Of a stretch of 64,000 bases of DNA, positions 1 through 8,938 are shown in pieces. How positions within the stretch are numbered: the stretch's first letter is position 1; each line of letters starts with the position of its first letter. Source of the DNA: DRQF01 sp964559135 (GTDB taxonomy: Bacteria; Planctomycetota; GCA-002687715; DRQF01). Below the pieces are notes generated by a model. That model saw only the letters and a program-made list of their open reading frames with translations. It searched no databases and was not told the DNA's origin. The stretch spans positions 62,001-126,000 of the forward strand of contig CAZLGG010000001.1 of NCBI GenBank assembly GCA_964559135.1. Direction: 5' to 3'. Position numbers and translations under genes: made by a program.

Positions 1-1
1 A

Positions 2-745
2 AGCGAACTGTGGTCGGAGGACCACCCCAAGAGCCCGCACCACTGGCAGATGGTCGTCGACCTCGACCGGTGCACAGGCTGTTCCGCTTGCGTGACGGCC
101 TGCCAGGTCGAGAACAACGTTCCCGTCGTCGGTCGAGATGAGGTGATGAGACGGCGCGAGATGCATTGGATTCGCATCGACCGCTACTACAGCGGCGAGG
201 GCGAAGACGTGCGCGCCGCTTTCGAGCCCATGATGTGCCAGCAGTGCGACCACGCTCCTTGTGAGACGGTTTGCCCGGTTCTCGCGACGGTCCACAGCGA
301 GGAAGGCCTGAACGCTCAGGTCTACAACCGTTGCGTGGGAACGCGCTACTGCGCCAACAACTGTCCTTACAAGGTGCGCCGGTTCAACTGGTTCAACTAT
401 CCCCACCGGGATGGGTTGGAGAACCTCGTCCTCAACCCGGACGTCACGGTGAGAAGTCGGGGCGTCATGGAGAAGTGCAGCTTCTGCGTGCAGCGGATCC
501 AAGAGGCCAAGGCCCAGGCGAAGCGGGAGGGAAGACCGCTCCGAGACGGGGAGATCGATCCAGCCTGTGCCCAGGCCTGCCCGACGAGGGCCATTCGGTT
601 CGGCGACGGATTGGACCCCAAGAGCGAGGTCTCTCGTCTGACAGGCGATGCCAGAGGCTTCCGAGTCCTCGAGGAGATCAACGTGCGTCCTTCCGTGACC
701 TACTTGGCGCTGGTGGTCGACGACGAGACCGGAAAGGGAGAGTGA
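2..745 (+). CDS. actB: Alternative complex III iron-sulfur subunit ActB (3' part)
   Basis: Membrane-bound quinol oxidation: ActB carries the iron-sulfur clusters of alternative complex III. The frame is open to the left edge of the window, so this is the C-terminal part of a longer protein; the internal ATG at 50 is not a real start. Visible cluster ligands are [39 protein letters not shown] and CSFC with CAQACPTRA, the four-cluster pattern of the NrfC/PsrB-like domain. In complete ActB this domain follows a molybdopterin-oxidoreductase-like domain that lacks the cofactor; that part would lie upstream and is not seen. The gene is followed 4 bases later by actC. Confidence is high for the family and good for ActB because of the actCDEF neighbours. 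Confidence 0.93.
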   Translation, partial: SELWSEDHPKSPHHWQMVVDLDRCTGCSACVTACQVENNVPVVGRDEVMRRREMHWIRIDRYYSGEGEDVRAAFEPMMCQQCDHAPCETVCPVLATVHSEEGLNAQVYNRCVGTRYCANNCPYKVRRFNWFNYPHRDGLENLVLNPDVTVRSRGVMEKCSFCVQRIQEAKAQAKREGRPLRDGEIDPACAQACPTRAIRFGDGLDPKSEVSRLTGDARGFRVLEEINVRPSVTYLALVVDDETGKGE

Positions 746-749
746 ATCG

Positions 750-2111
750 ATGAGTGACGAGGCTGCAGCCGTGCAAGTGCCCTTGATCACCGGCGGGAAG
801 ACCTACGCCGATGTGACGGAGGACGTGTCGGGCATCTTGGAATCACGCCCCACCGGGCTGTGGTGGATCGGTTTCCTCATCGCTGCATCGGCCCTGGCCG
901 TCGGGACCTTCGCCGTGATCTACCAGGTGATGACGGGCATCGGCACGTGGGGTCTGAATAAGACGGTCGGATGGGCGTTCGACATCACCAACTTCGTCTT
1001 CTGGGTCGGAATCGGTCATGCCGGAACGCTAATCTCGGCGATTCTCTTCCTGCTGCGACAGAAGTGGAGGACCTCTTTGAACCGCGGAGCGGAGGCCATG
1101 ACGATTTTTGCCGTCATGTGCGCCGGGTCCTATCCCCTCATCCACATGGGGCGTCCCTGGTTGGCGCACTGGGTGTTCCCCTATCCCAACATGAGGGGGT
1201 CGCTATGGGTCAACTTTCGATCCCCCTTGCTCTGGGACGTCTTCGCGATCGGGACGTACTTCCTCGTTTCTCTCACGTTCTGGTACTTCGGGTTGATTCC
1301 CGATCTCGCGACGCTTCGGGACCGGATGAAGAAAGGCTGGCGGCGAAGGGTTTACTCGGTTCTTTCCCTGGGGTGGGACGGGAGCCAGAGAACGTGGTCT
1401 AGATATGAATGCGTCTACCTGCTCTTGGCGGGCTTGGCGACGCCTCTCGTGGTGTCCGTGCACAGCGTGGTGAGTTTCGACTTTGCGACGGCGGTGATCC
1501 CCGGATGGCATACGACCATTTTTCCACCTTACTTTGTGATCGGCGCAATCTTCTCGGGTTTCGGCATGGTGTTGACACTCATGCTGGTCGCCAGGAAGGT
1601 CATGAGGCTCGAGAACTACATCACGCCCCGCCATATCGACGCCGCTTGCAAGGTCCTCTTGCTGACGGGTTCGCTGGTCGGGTTCGCGTACGCCACAGAG
1701 ATGTTCATCGCCTGGTACTCCGGCAATCCGGAGGAAGGATTCACGTTCCTCAATCGCGCGTACGGCCCCTTCGGGTGGGGTTATTGGATCATGGTGTGTT
1801 GCAATGTTCTCATCCCGCAGTTGCTCTGGTTCAAGTCGACCCGGCGCAACATGGTCTTGGTTTTCTTGATTTCGATCACCGTCAACATCGGAATGTGGTT
1901 CGAGCGATTCATCATCATCGTGACGTCGTTGCATCGGGACTTCCTGCCGTCGTCATGGACCTCCTACGCACCGACGCTGATCGAAATCGGAAGCCTGATC
2001 TTCGGGTTCGGTCTCTTCTTCACCCTCTTTCTCCTCTTTTGCCGCAGCCTGCCGTTCATCGCCATGAGTGAAGTGAAGGGCGTTCTGACCCGGAAGGAGG
2101 CCTCGAAATGA
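750..2111 (+). CDS. actC: Alternative complex III NrfD-like subunit ActC
   Basis: An integral membrane quinol-interacting subunit of alternative complex III, 453 residues. It is an NrfD/PsrC-type polytopic protein with about ten hydrophobic segments, for example residues 35-60, 75-100 and 110-130, and a C-terminal hydrophobic pair near 405-440. Motifs typical of ActC include FWVGIGHAGTLISAILFLLR and the later WYSGNPEE. The gene starts 4 bases after actB, and its stop overlaps the actD start (ATGA), which indicates translational coupling. The length fits ActC (about 450-490). ActC and ActF are homologous NrfD-like proteins; this one is called ActC by position and size. Confidence 0.93.
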   Translation: MSDEAAAVQVPLITGGKTYADVTEDVSGILESRPTGLWWIGFLIAASALAVGTFAVIYQVMTGIGTWGLNKTVGWAFDITNFVFWVGIGHAGTLISAILFLLRQKWRTSLNRGAEAMTIFAVMCAGSYPLIHMGRPWLAHWVFPYPNMRGSLWVNFRSPLLWDVFAIGTYFLVSLTFWYFGLIPDLATLRDRMKKGWRRRVYSVLSLGWDGSQRTWSRYECVYLLLAGLATPLVVSVHSVVSFDFATAVIPGWHTTIFPPYFVIGAIFSGFGMVLTLMLVARKVMRLENYITPRHIDAACKVLLLTGSLVGFAYATEMFIAWYSGNPEEGFTFLNRAYGPFGWGYWIMVCCNVLIPQLLWFKSTRRNMVLVFLISITVNIGMWFERFIIIVTSLHRDFLPSSWTSYAPTLIEIGSLIFGFGLFFTLFLLFCRSLPFIAMSEVKGVLTRKEASK

Positions 2112-2656
2112 CACGAAGGATGGAATCCATGCAGCGCTACATCCTTGCCAGCTTTCCCGATGATCACGGTGTGCTGGAAGCGGTGCGTGCGGCGCGCGAA
2201 GCGGAGTTGAGCGTCGTGGATGTCTATGGACCCTTCCCGGTTCACGGGATCGAAGGGGCCATGGGAATCCGGCCGACGCGACTTCCCTGGGTCTGTTTGG
2301 GATTGGGCGTCCTCGGCTGCGGCATCGCGTTCTGGTTCCAATTCTGGTCGTCCGCGGTGAGCTGGCCCCTCGATGTGGGCGGCAAGCCCTTCAACAGCTG
2401 GCCCGCATTCGTGCCGGTGGGTTTCGAGCTGACTGTCCTGTTCGCTTCGCTGGGGACCGTGGCGGCCTTCTTCTTGCGCGCCAAGTTGCGGCCTGGGAAA
2501 AGGGCTGGAATCCCCTCGAAGCGAGTCACCAACGATCGGTTCATCCTCGTCTTGCGCGAGGGTCTCGGGGGGTGGGAGAGGAATCGCTTGACGGAACTGT
2601 GGCAGCCCTTCGGGCTCTTGGATCTGGAGGAGCGCATTGTGGAGGGACAACGATGA
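2108..2656 (+). CDS. actD: Alternative complex III subunit ActD (DUF3341)
   Basis: A small membrane subunit of alternative complex III, 182 residues. It has a soluble N-terminal half that begins like other DUF3341 proteins (RYILASFPDD, then a VYGPFPVHGIEGAMGI motif near residue 40) and two membrane segments, about 58-78 and 105-125. The ATG at 2108 overlaps the actC stop by four bases; ATGs 12 and 21 bases further in are possible alternatives. The 3' end overlaps actE in the same ATGA way. The family is known as a structural subunit that packs against ActC/ActF; no catalytic residues are expected. Confidence 0.9.
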   Translation: MTRRMESMQRYILASFPDDHGVLEAVRAAREAELSVVDVYGPFPVHGIEGAMGIRPTRLPWVCLGLGVLGCGIAFWFQFWSSAVSWPLDVGGKPFNSWPAFVPVGFELTVLFASLGTVAAFFLRAKLRPGKRAGIPSKRVTNDRFILVLREGLGGWERNRLTELWQPFGLLDLEERIVEGQR

Positions 2657-3231
2657 CGCCGCGGAACCTCGCTGTGGTCTTGGTCGTCGCTTGGGCCGTT
2701 TTCAGTCTCCTGCTGGCCCACGCGGTGGAGCCGGACCCGGAACAGACCGCGCTCGAGTACGCGCCCAACATGGCGCGCGGGCCGGACCTGGACGCCTACG
2801 CGCCGACGGATGTGTTCGGCAACGGACACCTGGCTCAGACGCCCGTTCCCGGAACCTCTGCGCGGAAAGGACTCATGCCCTGGCCCTTCAAGGGCGACGA
2901 CGCCGGTCGCGCAAGGGCCGGCCGCGTCTTGAATTCACCTCTCGATCCGAAGGACCCCAAGGTCCTCGCAAGAGGCCAGGATGTCTTCGCTCACATGTGC
3001 GCGCATTGTCACGGACCGGGAGGGGCCGGTGACGGCCTCGTCACGAAAAGAGGCGTGCCGCCCCCACCTTCGCTCCTGGCGCAACCCGCGAAGGATCTGA
3101 AGGACGGAGAGATGTTTCACATCATCACCTTTGGGCGAAAGAACATGCCGCCCCACGCGGGTCAGATTTCGAGAAAGGACCGTTGGTACGCCGTCGCATG
3201 GGTGAGAAGCCTCCAGGAGAAAAAGCCATGA
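2653..3231 (+). CDS. actE: Alternative complex III monoheme cytochrome c ActE
   Basis: A periplasm-facing electron-transfer subunit of 192 residues. The start at 2653 gives an N-terminal hydrophobic segment (about residues 7-24) acting as an anchor or signal, and it overlaps the actD stop (ATGA). A single class I heme site is visible: CAHCH near residue 117, with a likely distal methionine in NMPPHAGQI near residue 170. The linker between them resembles small c-type cytochromes (GPGGAGDG). The stop overlaps the actF start. A frame extending upstream to 2572 lies inside actD and is not used. Confidence 0.9.
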   Translation: MTPRNLAVVLVVAWAVFSLLLAHAVEPDPEQTALEYAPNMARGPDLDAYAPTDVFGNGHLAQTPVPGTSARKGLMPWPFKGDDAGRARAGRVLNSPLDPKDPKVLARGQDVFAHMCAHCHGPGGAGDGLVTKRGVPPPPSLLAQPAKDLKDGEMFHIITFGRKNMPPHAGQISRKDRWYAVAWVRSLQEKKP

Positions 3232-4349
3232 ACTTGACCTCCGAAACCAGGGATTCGCGGCTGACGCGGCTCCTCTTGGGTCTCGTGGCCGCGGGCATCC
3301 TCATCTTCTTGGTGGGGTTGATCGTCGCCCCGGAACGCGCCTGGGGCGGCTGGCTGGCCGCCTCCGCGGGACTCTTGTCATTGGGTCTCGCTGGCCCGTT
3401 TTTCATGGCGATGTTCGCCCTCACCCGCGCTCGCTGGGCCGACCCGCTCCGGCCGATTCTCGAAGCCATGGGCCGCTTGGTGACCCCGGCCGCGATCGCA
3501 CTCTATCTGACCCTTTTGGGGTCCTCGACGCTCTACGCCTGGGCATCCTCCGATGCCCAGGGCGTCCGCCACAATGGTTGGCTGGGCGTCGTTCCCGTCG
3601 CCATCCGCCAGGCCGTCGTCCTGGCCGCTCTCGTCTGGGTCAGCCGACGGATGATTCTGGGGTCGGTGAGGCGTCGCGAGGGCACGGAATCGGAGGACGC
3701 CGAGTTGCTCCGCAGTGGATTGTTCCTTTTGGCCTTTGCGTTTCTCATCTCACTTGTCGGAATCGACTGGCTCATGTCCCTGGACCCCCATTGGTACAGC
3801 ACGATGTACGGCGTCTATCTCTTCTCAGGAACCATGGTGGGCGGGATCTCTCTGATCGCGATCCTGGCCATCGTTCCTTCCCGCCCACTCACACTCGGTC
3901 GCCTGCGGGAGAGTCAGATCCACGACCTGGGCAAGTTGCTCTTCGTCTGGGGTTTCTTTTGGGCCTACATCTGGTTCTGCCAGTGGATGCTCATCTGGTA
4001 CACGGACATCCCCGAGGAAGCCTCGTGGTACACGATTCGGATGCAGAATGGCTGGAAGGGCCTTTTCTATCTGGACCTGATCCTGAACGGCGCCGTGCCG
4101 TTCCTCGTGTTGCTCTCCGCGGGGATGAAGAAGAAACCCCACGTGGTCGTTCGCGTGGCCGCCATCGTTCTCATCGGCCGTGCGCTGGACCTCTTCATCC
4201 TCGTGACTCCCGTCATCGTGGACCGCCCACCGTCCGGCCTTTGGGAACTCGGTCCCGTTCTGGCCGCGGGAGCTTTCCTCTTCTGGAAGGTCATCGTCCC
4301 GGCTCGCTCCTCGGCGTCGCTCCTCGCGGACGCTCCCGCATCGTCCTGA
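3228..4349 (+). CDS. actF: Alternative complex III NrfD-like subunit ActF
   Basis: A polytopic membrane subunit of 373 residues, shorter than ActC, as expected for ActF. About ten hydrophobic segments are visible, and ActF-type motifs occur in the middle: DWLMSLDPHWYSTMYGVY near 180-200, and WAYIWFCQWMLIWYTDIPEE near 245. The ATG at 3228 overlaps the actE stop; a longer frame from 3183 would lie within actE. This is the last gene of the operon here. No actG or cytochrome oxidase genes follow, and the next gene is convergent. Confidence 0.92.
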   Translation: MNLTSETRDSRLTRLLLGLVAAGILIFLVGLIVAPERAWGGWLAASAGLLSLGLAGPFFMAMFALTRARWADPLRPILEAMGRLVTPAAIALYLTLLGSSTLYAWASSDAQGVRHNGWLGVVPVAIRQAVVLAALVWVSRRMILGSVRRREGTESEDAELLRSGLFLLAFAFLISLVGIDWLMSLDPHWYSTMYGVYLFSGTMVGGISLIAILAIVPSRPLTLGRLRESQIHDLGKLLFVWGFFWAYIWFCQWMLIWYTDIPEEASWYTIRMQNGWKGLFYLDLILNGAVPFLVLLSAGMKKKPHVVVRVAAIVLIGRALDLFILVTPVIVDRPPSGLWELGPVLAAGAFLFWKVIVPARSSASLLADAPASS

Positions 4350-4423
4350 GACCGCGCCCCACCTCGATCCATGGAGTGATCGTCTGCGGAAGGGCATTCT
4401 CCCGACGCGCGGGAAACGATGAA

Positions 4424-5338
4424 CTAGGGGGTGTCGGCGGACCCCTCGAGCGAGGGGGCGGCCAACCTGATGAGAAGGCTGCGGCCTCGGGTGCAGGCTT
4501 CCGTCGCGAGGGCCGCCTCACCGTCCTCGAGAAGGCGGGTCGGCGATTCGGGACGATCCTCGGGCGATTTTTTCAGGAGCCAGACGAGCAGGTCGCGCAG
4601 CGCATCGTCGATATCCTCACGCAGTCTGCGGATCTCGGGCGTGGCGGCGTCCAGGTGTTTCTCGAGGATCTCGAAGCGGGACGCACCCGTGTAGAGAGGC
4701 TTGCCCGTCAGCGAGAACCACAGCAAGACGCCGAGGGAGTAAAGGTCCGCGCGAATGTCCAGTTCGCCCCGTTCACCGAGGACTTGCTCGGGGGCCGCGT
4801 AGGAGGGTGTGCCGAGGAAAACGCCGGACTGGGTGAGACGCAAAGCCGCGGGGTTGGTGGGGCGGGCGAGGCCGAAGTCCGTGAGCATGGCGCGCCCGCC
4901 CGCGTCCACGAGCACGTTCTGGGGCTTGACGTCGCGGTGGATCGCGCCCGCCTCGTCGAGGGCCTGCAGGGCCAGTGCCAGATCTCTCACCAGGCTGCGA
5001 CAGGCGTCGAGAGGGAGGGGGCCTCGGTCCTCGACGAGATCCCATAGGTCCACGCTGGGGACATAGCGGGTGGCGAGGAAGTGGCGTCCTTCGACCACGC
5101 CCGCGTCCAGGGCGGGGACGATGTGGGGGTGGCGCAGTTCTCTGGCCAGCTGCGCCTCGCGATGGAAGCGCGCCACCATGTCGGACCTCTCGTCGACCTC
5201 TTCTCGCAGCACCTTCAGGGCGACCCGCTTACCCTTCGGCGACCGGGCGAGATAGACGATGGCCATGCCTCCTTGACCGAGCCGGCCGAGGATCTCGTAG
5301 GGTCCGAAGTGGTGTTCTTCTGTGGCGGATAGCGGCAT
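4424..5338 (-). CDS. Soluble Hanks-type Ser/Thr protein kinase
   Basis: A 304-residue protein that is essentially one protein-kinase domain. The glycine loop is GRLGQGGMAIVY (residues 18-29), the ATP lysine is in VALKVL (K42), the catalytic loop is IHRDVKPQN (D136), the metal-binding motif is DFGLA (D154), and the APE-like motif follows GTPSYAAPEQ. No membrane segment or sensor domain is visible, unlike most PknB-type kinases. The start at 5338 places the kinase fold 10-15 residues from the N-terminus; the open frame runs further upstream but is low-complexity arginine-rich shadow. It is convergent with actF and transcribed alone. Substrates cannot be inferred. Confidence 0.88.
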   Translation of the reverse strand: MPLSATEEHHFGPYEILGRLGQGGMAIVYLARSPKGKRVALKVLREEVDERSDMVARFHREAQLARELRHPHIVPALDAGVVEGRHFLATRYVPSVDLWDLVEDRGPLPLDACRSLVRDLALALQALDEAGAIHRDVKPQNVLVDAGGRAMLTDFGLARPTNPAALRLTQSGVFLGTPSYAAPEQVLGERGELDIRADLYSLGVLLWFSLTGKPLYTGASRFEILEKHLDAATPEIRRLREDIDDALRDLLVWLLKKSPEDRPESPTRLLEDGEAALATEACTRGRSLLIRLAAPSLEGSADTP

Positions 5339-5400
5339 GGCGAGCACGGATCGTACAGCAATCACCTTCTGTCCGCCAGTTTCCGGCCGAGGACGGGGTC

Positions 5401-6858
5401 TCAGTAGTGGACGGTGGCTAGACGGCTGAGATCCGTGCGGTCCGTTCCGATCATGTAGGCCATGATTCCAAGCTCGAGACCCGTCGGCGGACCGGGGATC
5501 TGGCCGATCAAGATCCCCGTGCCGGGGTAGGCCGACAGGTTGCCGAAGACGGCGGGATCGACGGCGCCGATCAGGCTCCATCCCGGAAGGAGACCGTAGG
5601 CGTAGGGTTCTTCGACGAATGCGTAGATCATCCCCAGATCCTGAGGGTGGCCGGCGATACCGAGTTCCAGGCCTCCTTGAGCGCTGGGTTTGACCCACAC
5701 CGCAGTGTCGCGACAGCGGGAAAGCAGATCGACCTGAAGGGGTTGCGGCGCGCCCCCGTTGAGGGAGACGGGAAGATCCGTGAAGCTCGATCCGAGGATC
5801 TCATCGAAGATGTTCTCTTGGATACCGACACCGAAGTCGGCGCGCAGCGCCTTCGTGACGAAAAGTGTGGTGACGAGGTGCTGGTCGGCTCCGTGCATCG
5901 CTCCGAGGGGAAGAGGGTTCGTGCAACCTGGGAAGGGAATGGGTTGATTGGCGGCCGTGATATCGAGCGAGCCGAAATGACCCAGCCCCACCACCGTCGC
6001 CAGAATGTTGCGGGCGGGATGATGATCTCCGAGTTCTCCTTGATCACTCCAGTAGGCGGCGGCCGCGGGGGACGTGATGGCGTCATCCGTTCCGGCCAAC
6101 TGGTAGAGATTGCCCGCGTAGCCCTGCGCAGCGGGGATGGCGCCCTGCCATCCGAGAATGACGCCCCACGGGACCGTGCCGCACAGAGGAAAGAGGCCCG
6201 CGAGCATGTTGCCCTGATAGGCGTTCAGTTGCACCATCGTGCGAATGTCCTCCTCGGCGGCGCTGAGGTAGAAACCCGACACCGTGCCCATGGAGTGACC
6301 GACCAGACTGATGTGGGCATTCGGGGCGGGATCGATGTTGACGACACCCGGAAACACGCCGGTGGAGAAGATGGCTTCCTCGCGCATCTTCTGAAGCATC
6401 AACCAAGCCTCGTAGGCCTGCTCGACCGGGGCCTCGAAGCCCGGTTGACGAACGTAGCGCGGGGCCAGGACGACGAACCCCCAACTGGCGATGGCCGAGA
6501 GGAATTCCCCGTAGTCCTGGGGATGACCGCCGTAGCCGTGGAGGAAGACGACGATCGGGAAGTGGGGGCCACCGCCGGGGGGCGCTACGAAGAGCGAATT
6601 CGGCCCCTGGGGTGGAATGGGATAATAGACGTCGGCCTTGAGCGGCAGGACCGCGAGCGCCCCGCTGAACGCATTCGGTGTGGGGGCATTGGGAAGATCC
6701 GCCGCATCCATCGTGGCCTCGATGAGCGTCCCCACCTGGAAAGGGCCGCTTTGGGCGGTCGAGACGGATGCGAGGAGAAGGAGCGGGATCAGGGCGGCAA
6801 GCAGGACGGTCTGTAGACGGACCGCCGCTTCCGCCGAGTGGGTTGGCACTCGGTGCAT
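5401..6858 (-). CDS. Secreted alpha/beta hydrolase (chlorophyllase/PETase-like fold)
   Basis: A 485-residue exported hydrolase. An N-terminal signal peptide runs to about residue 36 (hydrophobic core LLAALIPLLLLASV, cleavage after STA). The alpha/beta hydrolase core shows the oxyanion-region motif FLHGYGGHP near 105, the nucleophile elbow GHSMG near 186, a candidate acid in AGTDDAITSP near 254 and a candidate histidine in GLGHFGS near 290. The C-terminal 150 residues look like a separate beta-rich domain of unknown role. The ATG at 6858 has AGGA six bases upstream; the ATG two codons earlier (6864) is possible. The fold is close to dienelactone hydrolase/platelet-activating-factor acetylhydrolase-like enzymes; the substrate is unknown. 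Confidence 0.75.
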   Translation of the reverse strand: MHRVPTHSAEAAVRLQTVLLAALIPLLLLASVSTAQSGPFQVGTLIEATMDAADLPNAPTPNAFSGALAVLPLKADVYYPIPPQGPNSLFVAPPGGGPHFPIVVFLHGYGGHPQDYGEFLSAIASWGFVVLAPRYVRQPGFEAPVEQAYEAWLMLQKMREEAIFSTGVFPGVVNIDPAPNAHISLVGHSMGTVSGFYLSAAEEDIRTMVQLNAYQGNMLAGLFPLCGTVPWGVILGWQGAIPAAQGYAGNLYQLAGTDDAITSPAAAAYWSDQGELGDHHPARNILATVVGLGHFGSLDITAANQPIPFPGCTNPLPLGAMHGADQHLVTTLFVTKALRADFGVGIQENIFDEILGSSFTDLPVSLNGGAPQPLQVDLLSRCRDTAVWVKPSAQGGLELGIAGHPQDLGMIYAFVEEPYAYGLLPGWSLIGAVDPAVFGNLSAYPGTGILIGQIPGPPTGLELGIMAYMIGTDRTDLSRLATVHY

Positions 6859-6988
6859 GTTCATTCCTGCCGGGTTGTCGGATCGATTCTTGGCAAAACG
6901 GGCACGATGCCCGCTGTCCCGACTATCGGTCGAACATGCGCTACCGCTCAACTGCGGTTAATCATGAGGCGCGGGTCGGCGATGTGTC

Positions 6989-7660
6989 CTAGAGAAGTCG
7001 AAGGATGCGGGCGATCCGACGATGCATGGCCGGGGTGTGGCGGACGAAGAGTTTGCGGCCATGGATTTCGAGGCTCGTTCCTTCGCCTTCCCAGGCTTTC
7101 TCTCCCGTGACGCTTCGGATGAGAGAAAGGATTTCCTCGGGGTCGCGCTGCTCCGGCTGTTCCTCTTCTTCCTCGAGTTCATCGCCGGAGCCACTTCCGT
7201 TGAGCCCGATCTTTGGGCCCGGAAAATCCTTCGGGACGTAGAGGACGTCGGCGATGTCGAAAACACCGAGGACGAGCGCCCTGCGCTGCGCGTCTTCCTT
7301 GCTCGTCACCACGATGACGCCGTGGCGGTGCTGGAATGCGACGCCCGTGACGTCGGCCAGGAGATTCAGGACTGTGCCGGCGGGAAGCCCTCGGAGATTC
7401 AGACTGAGCTCGCGGTCCAGTTGGTCCTCGACCCGTGAGCGGAGAATCACGAGATTGATCCCCGTCATGCGTCGAAGATCGCCGAGGGCGTCTTCGAGTC
7501 GGCGTTCCTTCCACATGACGCGCACACGCGTCTGACGGAGCTTCAACACGACCTGCCGATAGGTCTTGACGTCGCGGCGTGTGCGGAGAGGGATCGTGTC
7601 GAGGTCCTGCGCCAGCGCCTGGACCGCCGTCAAGAGAAGAGTGAGCAGAAGGGTGCGCAT
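6989..7660 (-). CDS. Small secreted secretin-N/STN-like protein
   Basis: A 223-residue protein with a clear signal peptide (MRTLLLTLLLTAVQALAQ). Residues about 48-120 resemble the STN/secretin N0 fold (LEDALGDLRRMTGINLVI, then LNLRGLPAGTVLNLLADVTG). Residues about 175-223 resemble the ring-building secretin N1 repeat (IRSVTGEKAWEG, then VRHTPAMHRRIARILRLL). An acidic run (DELEEEEEQPEQ) joins the two. No secretin barrel follows, so it is a stand-alone domain pair. The start is chosen because of the signal peptide and TGGAG 10 bases upstream. It is divergent from the next gene. The function is unknown; binding of a peptide or envelope partner is an inference. Confidence 0.65.
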   Translation of the reverse strand: MRTLLLTLLLTAVQALAQDLDTIPLRTRRDVKTYRQVVLKLRQTRVRVMWKERRLEDALGDLRRMTGINLVILRSRVEDQLDRELSLNLRGLPAGTVLNLLADVTGVAFQHRHGVIVVTSKEDAQRRALVLGVFDIADVLYVPKDFPGPKIGLNGSGSGDELEEEEEQPEQRDPEEILSLIRSVTGEKAWEGEGTSLEIHGRKLFVRHTPAMHRRIARILRLL

Positions 7661-7839
7661 GCCGGTGAACTCCAGTCTTGCAGGTTGTGGGAGGCGGCCG
7701 GGAAGGCCTCCGTCGGTCTTGGCGGTCGAAAGGACGAAACCGGACAGCATTTTCGCGTTTCGCGCGGGTTTTCTTCGATCCGTGCGATTTCGCGCCCGCG
7801 TGGGGGTGGGGCCGTCGCCGTTGGAGTTAGGATGGTCCC

Positions 7840-8880
7840 ATGTCCCGTGTGACCGCCATCGGCCTCGTCTCCTTTTTCTTCGCCGGATTGCTGGCACCTT
7901 TCGTCTGGGACGTGGGTGTCTATCCGGATGTCGTCGCGGAGGTTCCCTCGAGGATGGGGACCGCCCTCGACGGGACCGCTCAGGCCCACTTCGAAGAGGT
8001 CCTCGCTGAACGCTCGCCGTTCATGCGGGCCTTGCGTCCCTGGTGGAATGGAGCCGTCTATGAGCTGTTCGCGGAGACGCCCTCGCGGCTCGTCGCCGGA
8101 AAGGACGGCTGGCTGTTCTACGCGCCGGCCATGGCGCCTGTCGTGGAACCTCTGGCCTCGCAGACGTTCCAAGAAACCCTGGCGCAGCTTGCCCGCACGG
8201 CCGCGACGCTGAAAGGGTCACCGGTGCGCTACCGCGTCCTCGTCATGCCCAGCAAGTGGCGTCTCTACGAGGATATGCTGCTGCGTTCGCGCATCGGGGC
8301 GAAAAGACGTGACGTGCTGGGGCATGCCGTCCGGGCCCTGGCCGCCGCCGGAATCGACGCGCCGGAACTTCTTCCGAGGATGGAACCCCTGAAGGGCCCG
8401 GAGAGGCCCCTGCTCTACCCGCCGGTCGACAGCCATCTGTCCCAATACGGTTTCGGGTGGCTCGTCACCGACGCCGTGGCGCCGGCCTTGGGGCTCGATC
8501 CGACGGAGGCCAGACGCCGCCTCGCCGCGCTGCCGACCGATCCCGATTACCTCCATGGGGGGGATCTCGTGGAGCTCATGGGTCTGGACCTGTCCACTCC
8601 CTGGGGGCGACGCTTGGCCTATCGGGAAAAAGGCTTCAAGTTGCCGCCGCCCGCGAATCGGCCCGGGTCCGAGGTGATCCTCTTGGGCGATTCGTTCACC
8701 GTACACATGGAGGCCGTTCTGCCGCGCCTCATTCAGGCCGTGACGGGCCTCACCGTCGATGCGCGCTACTCCGACGGAAAGGACCATGGACACGAAGACG
8801 AACTTTTCGCCGAATATGCGGGCCATGCTCCGAAACTCGTCTTGGTCGTCCTCACCGAGAGACGGTTCGCCAACGAATGA
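7840..8880 (+). CDS. AlgX/AlgJ-like SGNH hydrolase-fold protein
   Basis: A 346-residue exported or membrane-anchored protein with an N-terminal hydrophobic segment (residues 5-25). It shows signatures of the AlgX/AlgJ (DHHW) family of polysaccharide O-acetylation proteins: the GKDGWLFY motif at 88-94, the DSH pair at 197-199 in PPVDSHLSQYG, and the GDSFT nucleophile block at 283-287. In known systems these proteins move acetyl groups delivered by an MBOAT protein (AlgI-like) onto a glycan. No MBOAT gene is adjacent here. It is followed 58 bases later by the lipoprotein gene that opens the large coupled operon and may be its first gene. The catalytic triad is inferred from motif positions. Confidence 0.75.
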   Translation: MSRVTAIGLVSFFFAGLLAPFVWDVGVYPDVVAEVPSRMGTALDGTAQAHFEEVLAERSPFMRALRPWWNGAVYELFAETPSRLVAGKDGWLFYAPAMAPVVEPLASQTFQETLAQLARTAATLKGSPVRYRVLVMPSKWRLYEDMLLRSRIGAKRRDVLGHAVRALAAAGIDAPELLPRMEPLKGPERPLLYPPVDSHLSQYGFGWLVTDAVAPALGLDPTEARRRLAALPTDPDYLHGGDLVELMGLDLSTPWGRRLAYREKGFKLPPPANRPGSEVILLGDSFTVHMEAVLPRLIQAVTGLTVDARYSDGKDHGHEDELFAEYAGHAPKLVLVVLTERRFANE

Positions 8881-8938
8881 GTCGCCCCACGCCCCATGGA
8901 TCGAAACACTTTTTCCACGTCCACCGAATGGTCTCGCA

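Noticed and set aside
4350..4423. Bidirectional terminator between actF and the kinase
   Set aside because: Only short, imperfect complementary pieces (ATCGT/ACGAT) were found, with no stable stem.
3578..5047. Open frame of about 490 codons on the plus strand spanning the actF-kinase junction
   Set aside because: It overlaps two well-supported genes in other frames, and its translation is Arg/Gly/Pro-rich without motifs.
5339..5698. N-terminal extension of the kinase gene upstream of 5338
   Set aside because: Arg-rich, low complexity, and lying over the 3' end of the hydrolase gene; the kinase fold is complete without it.
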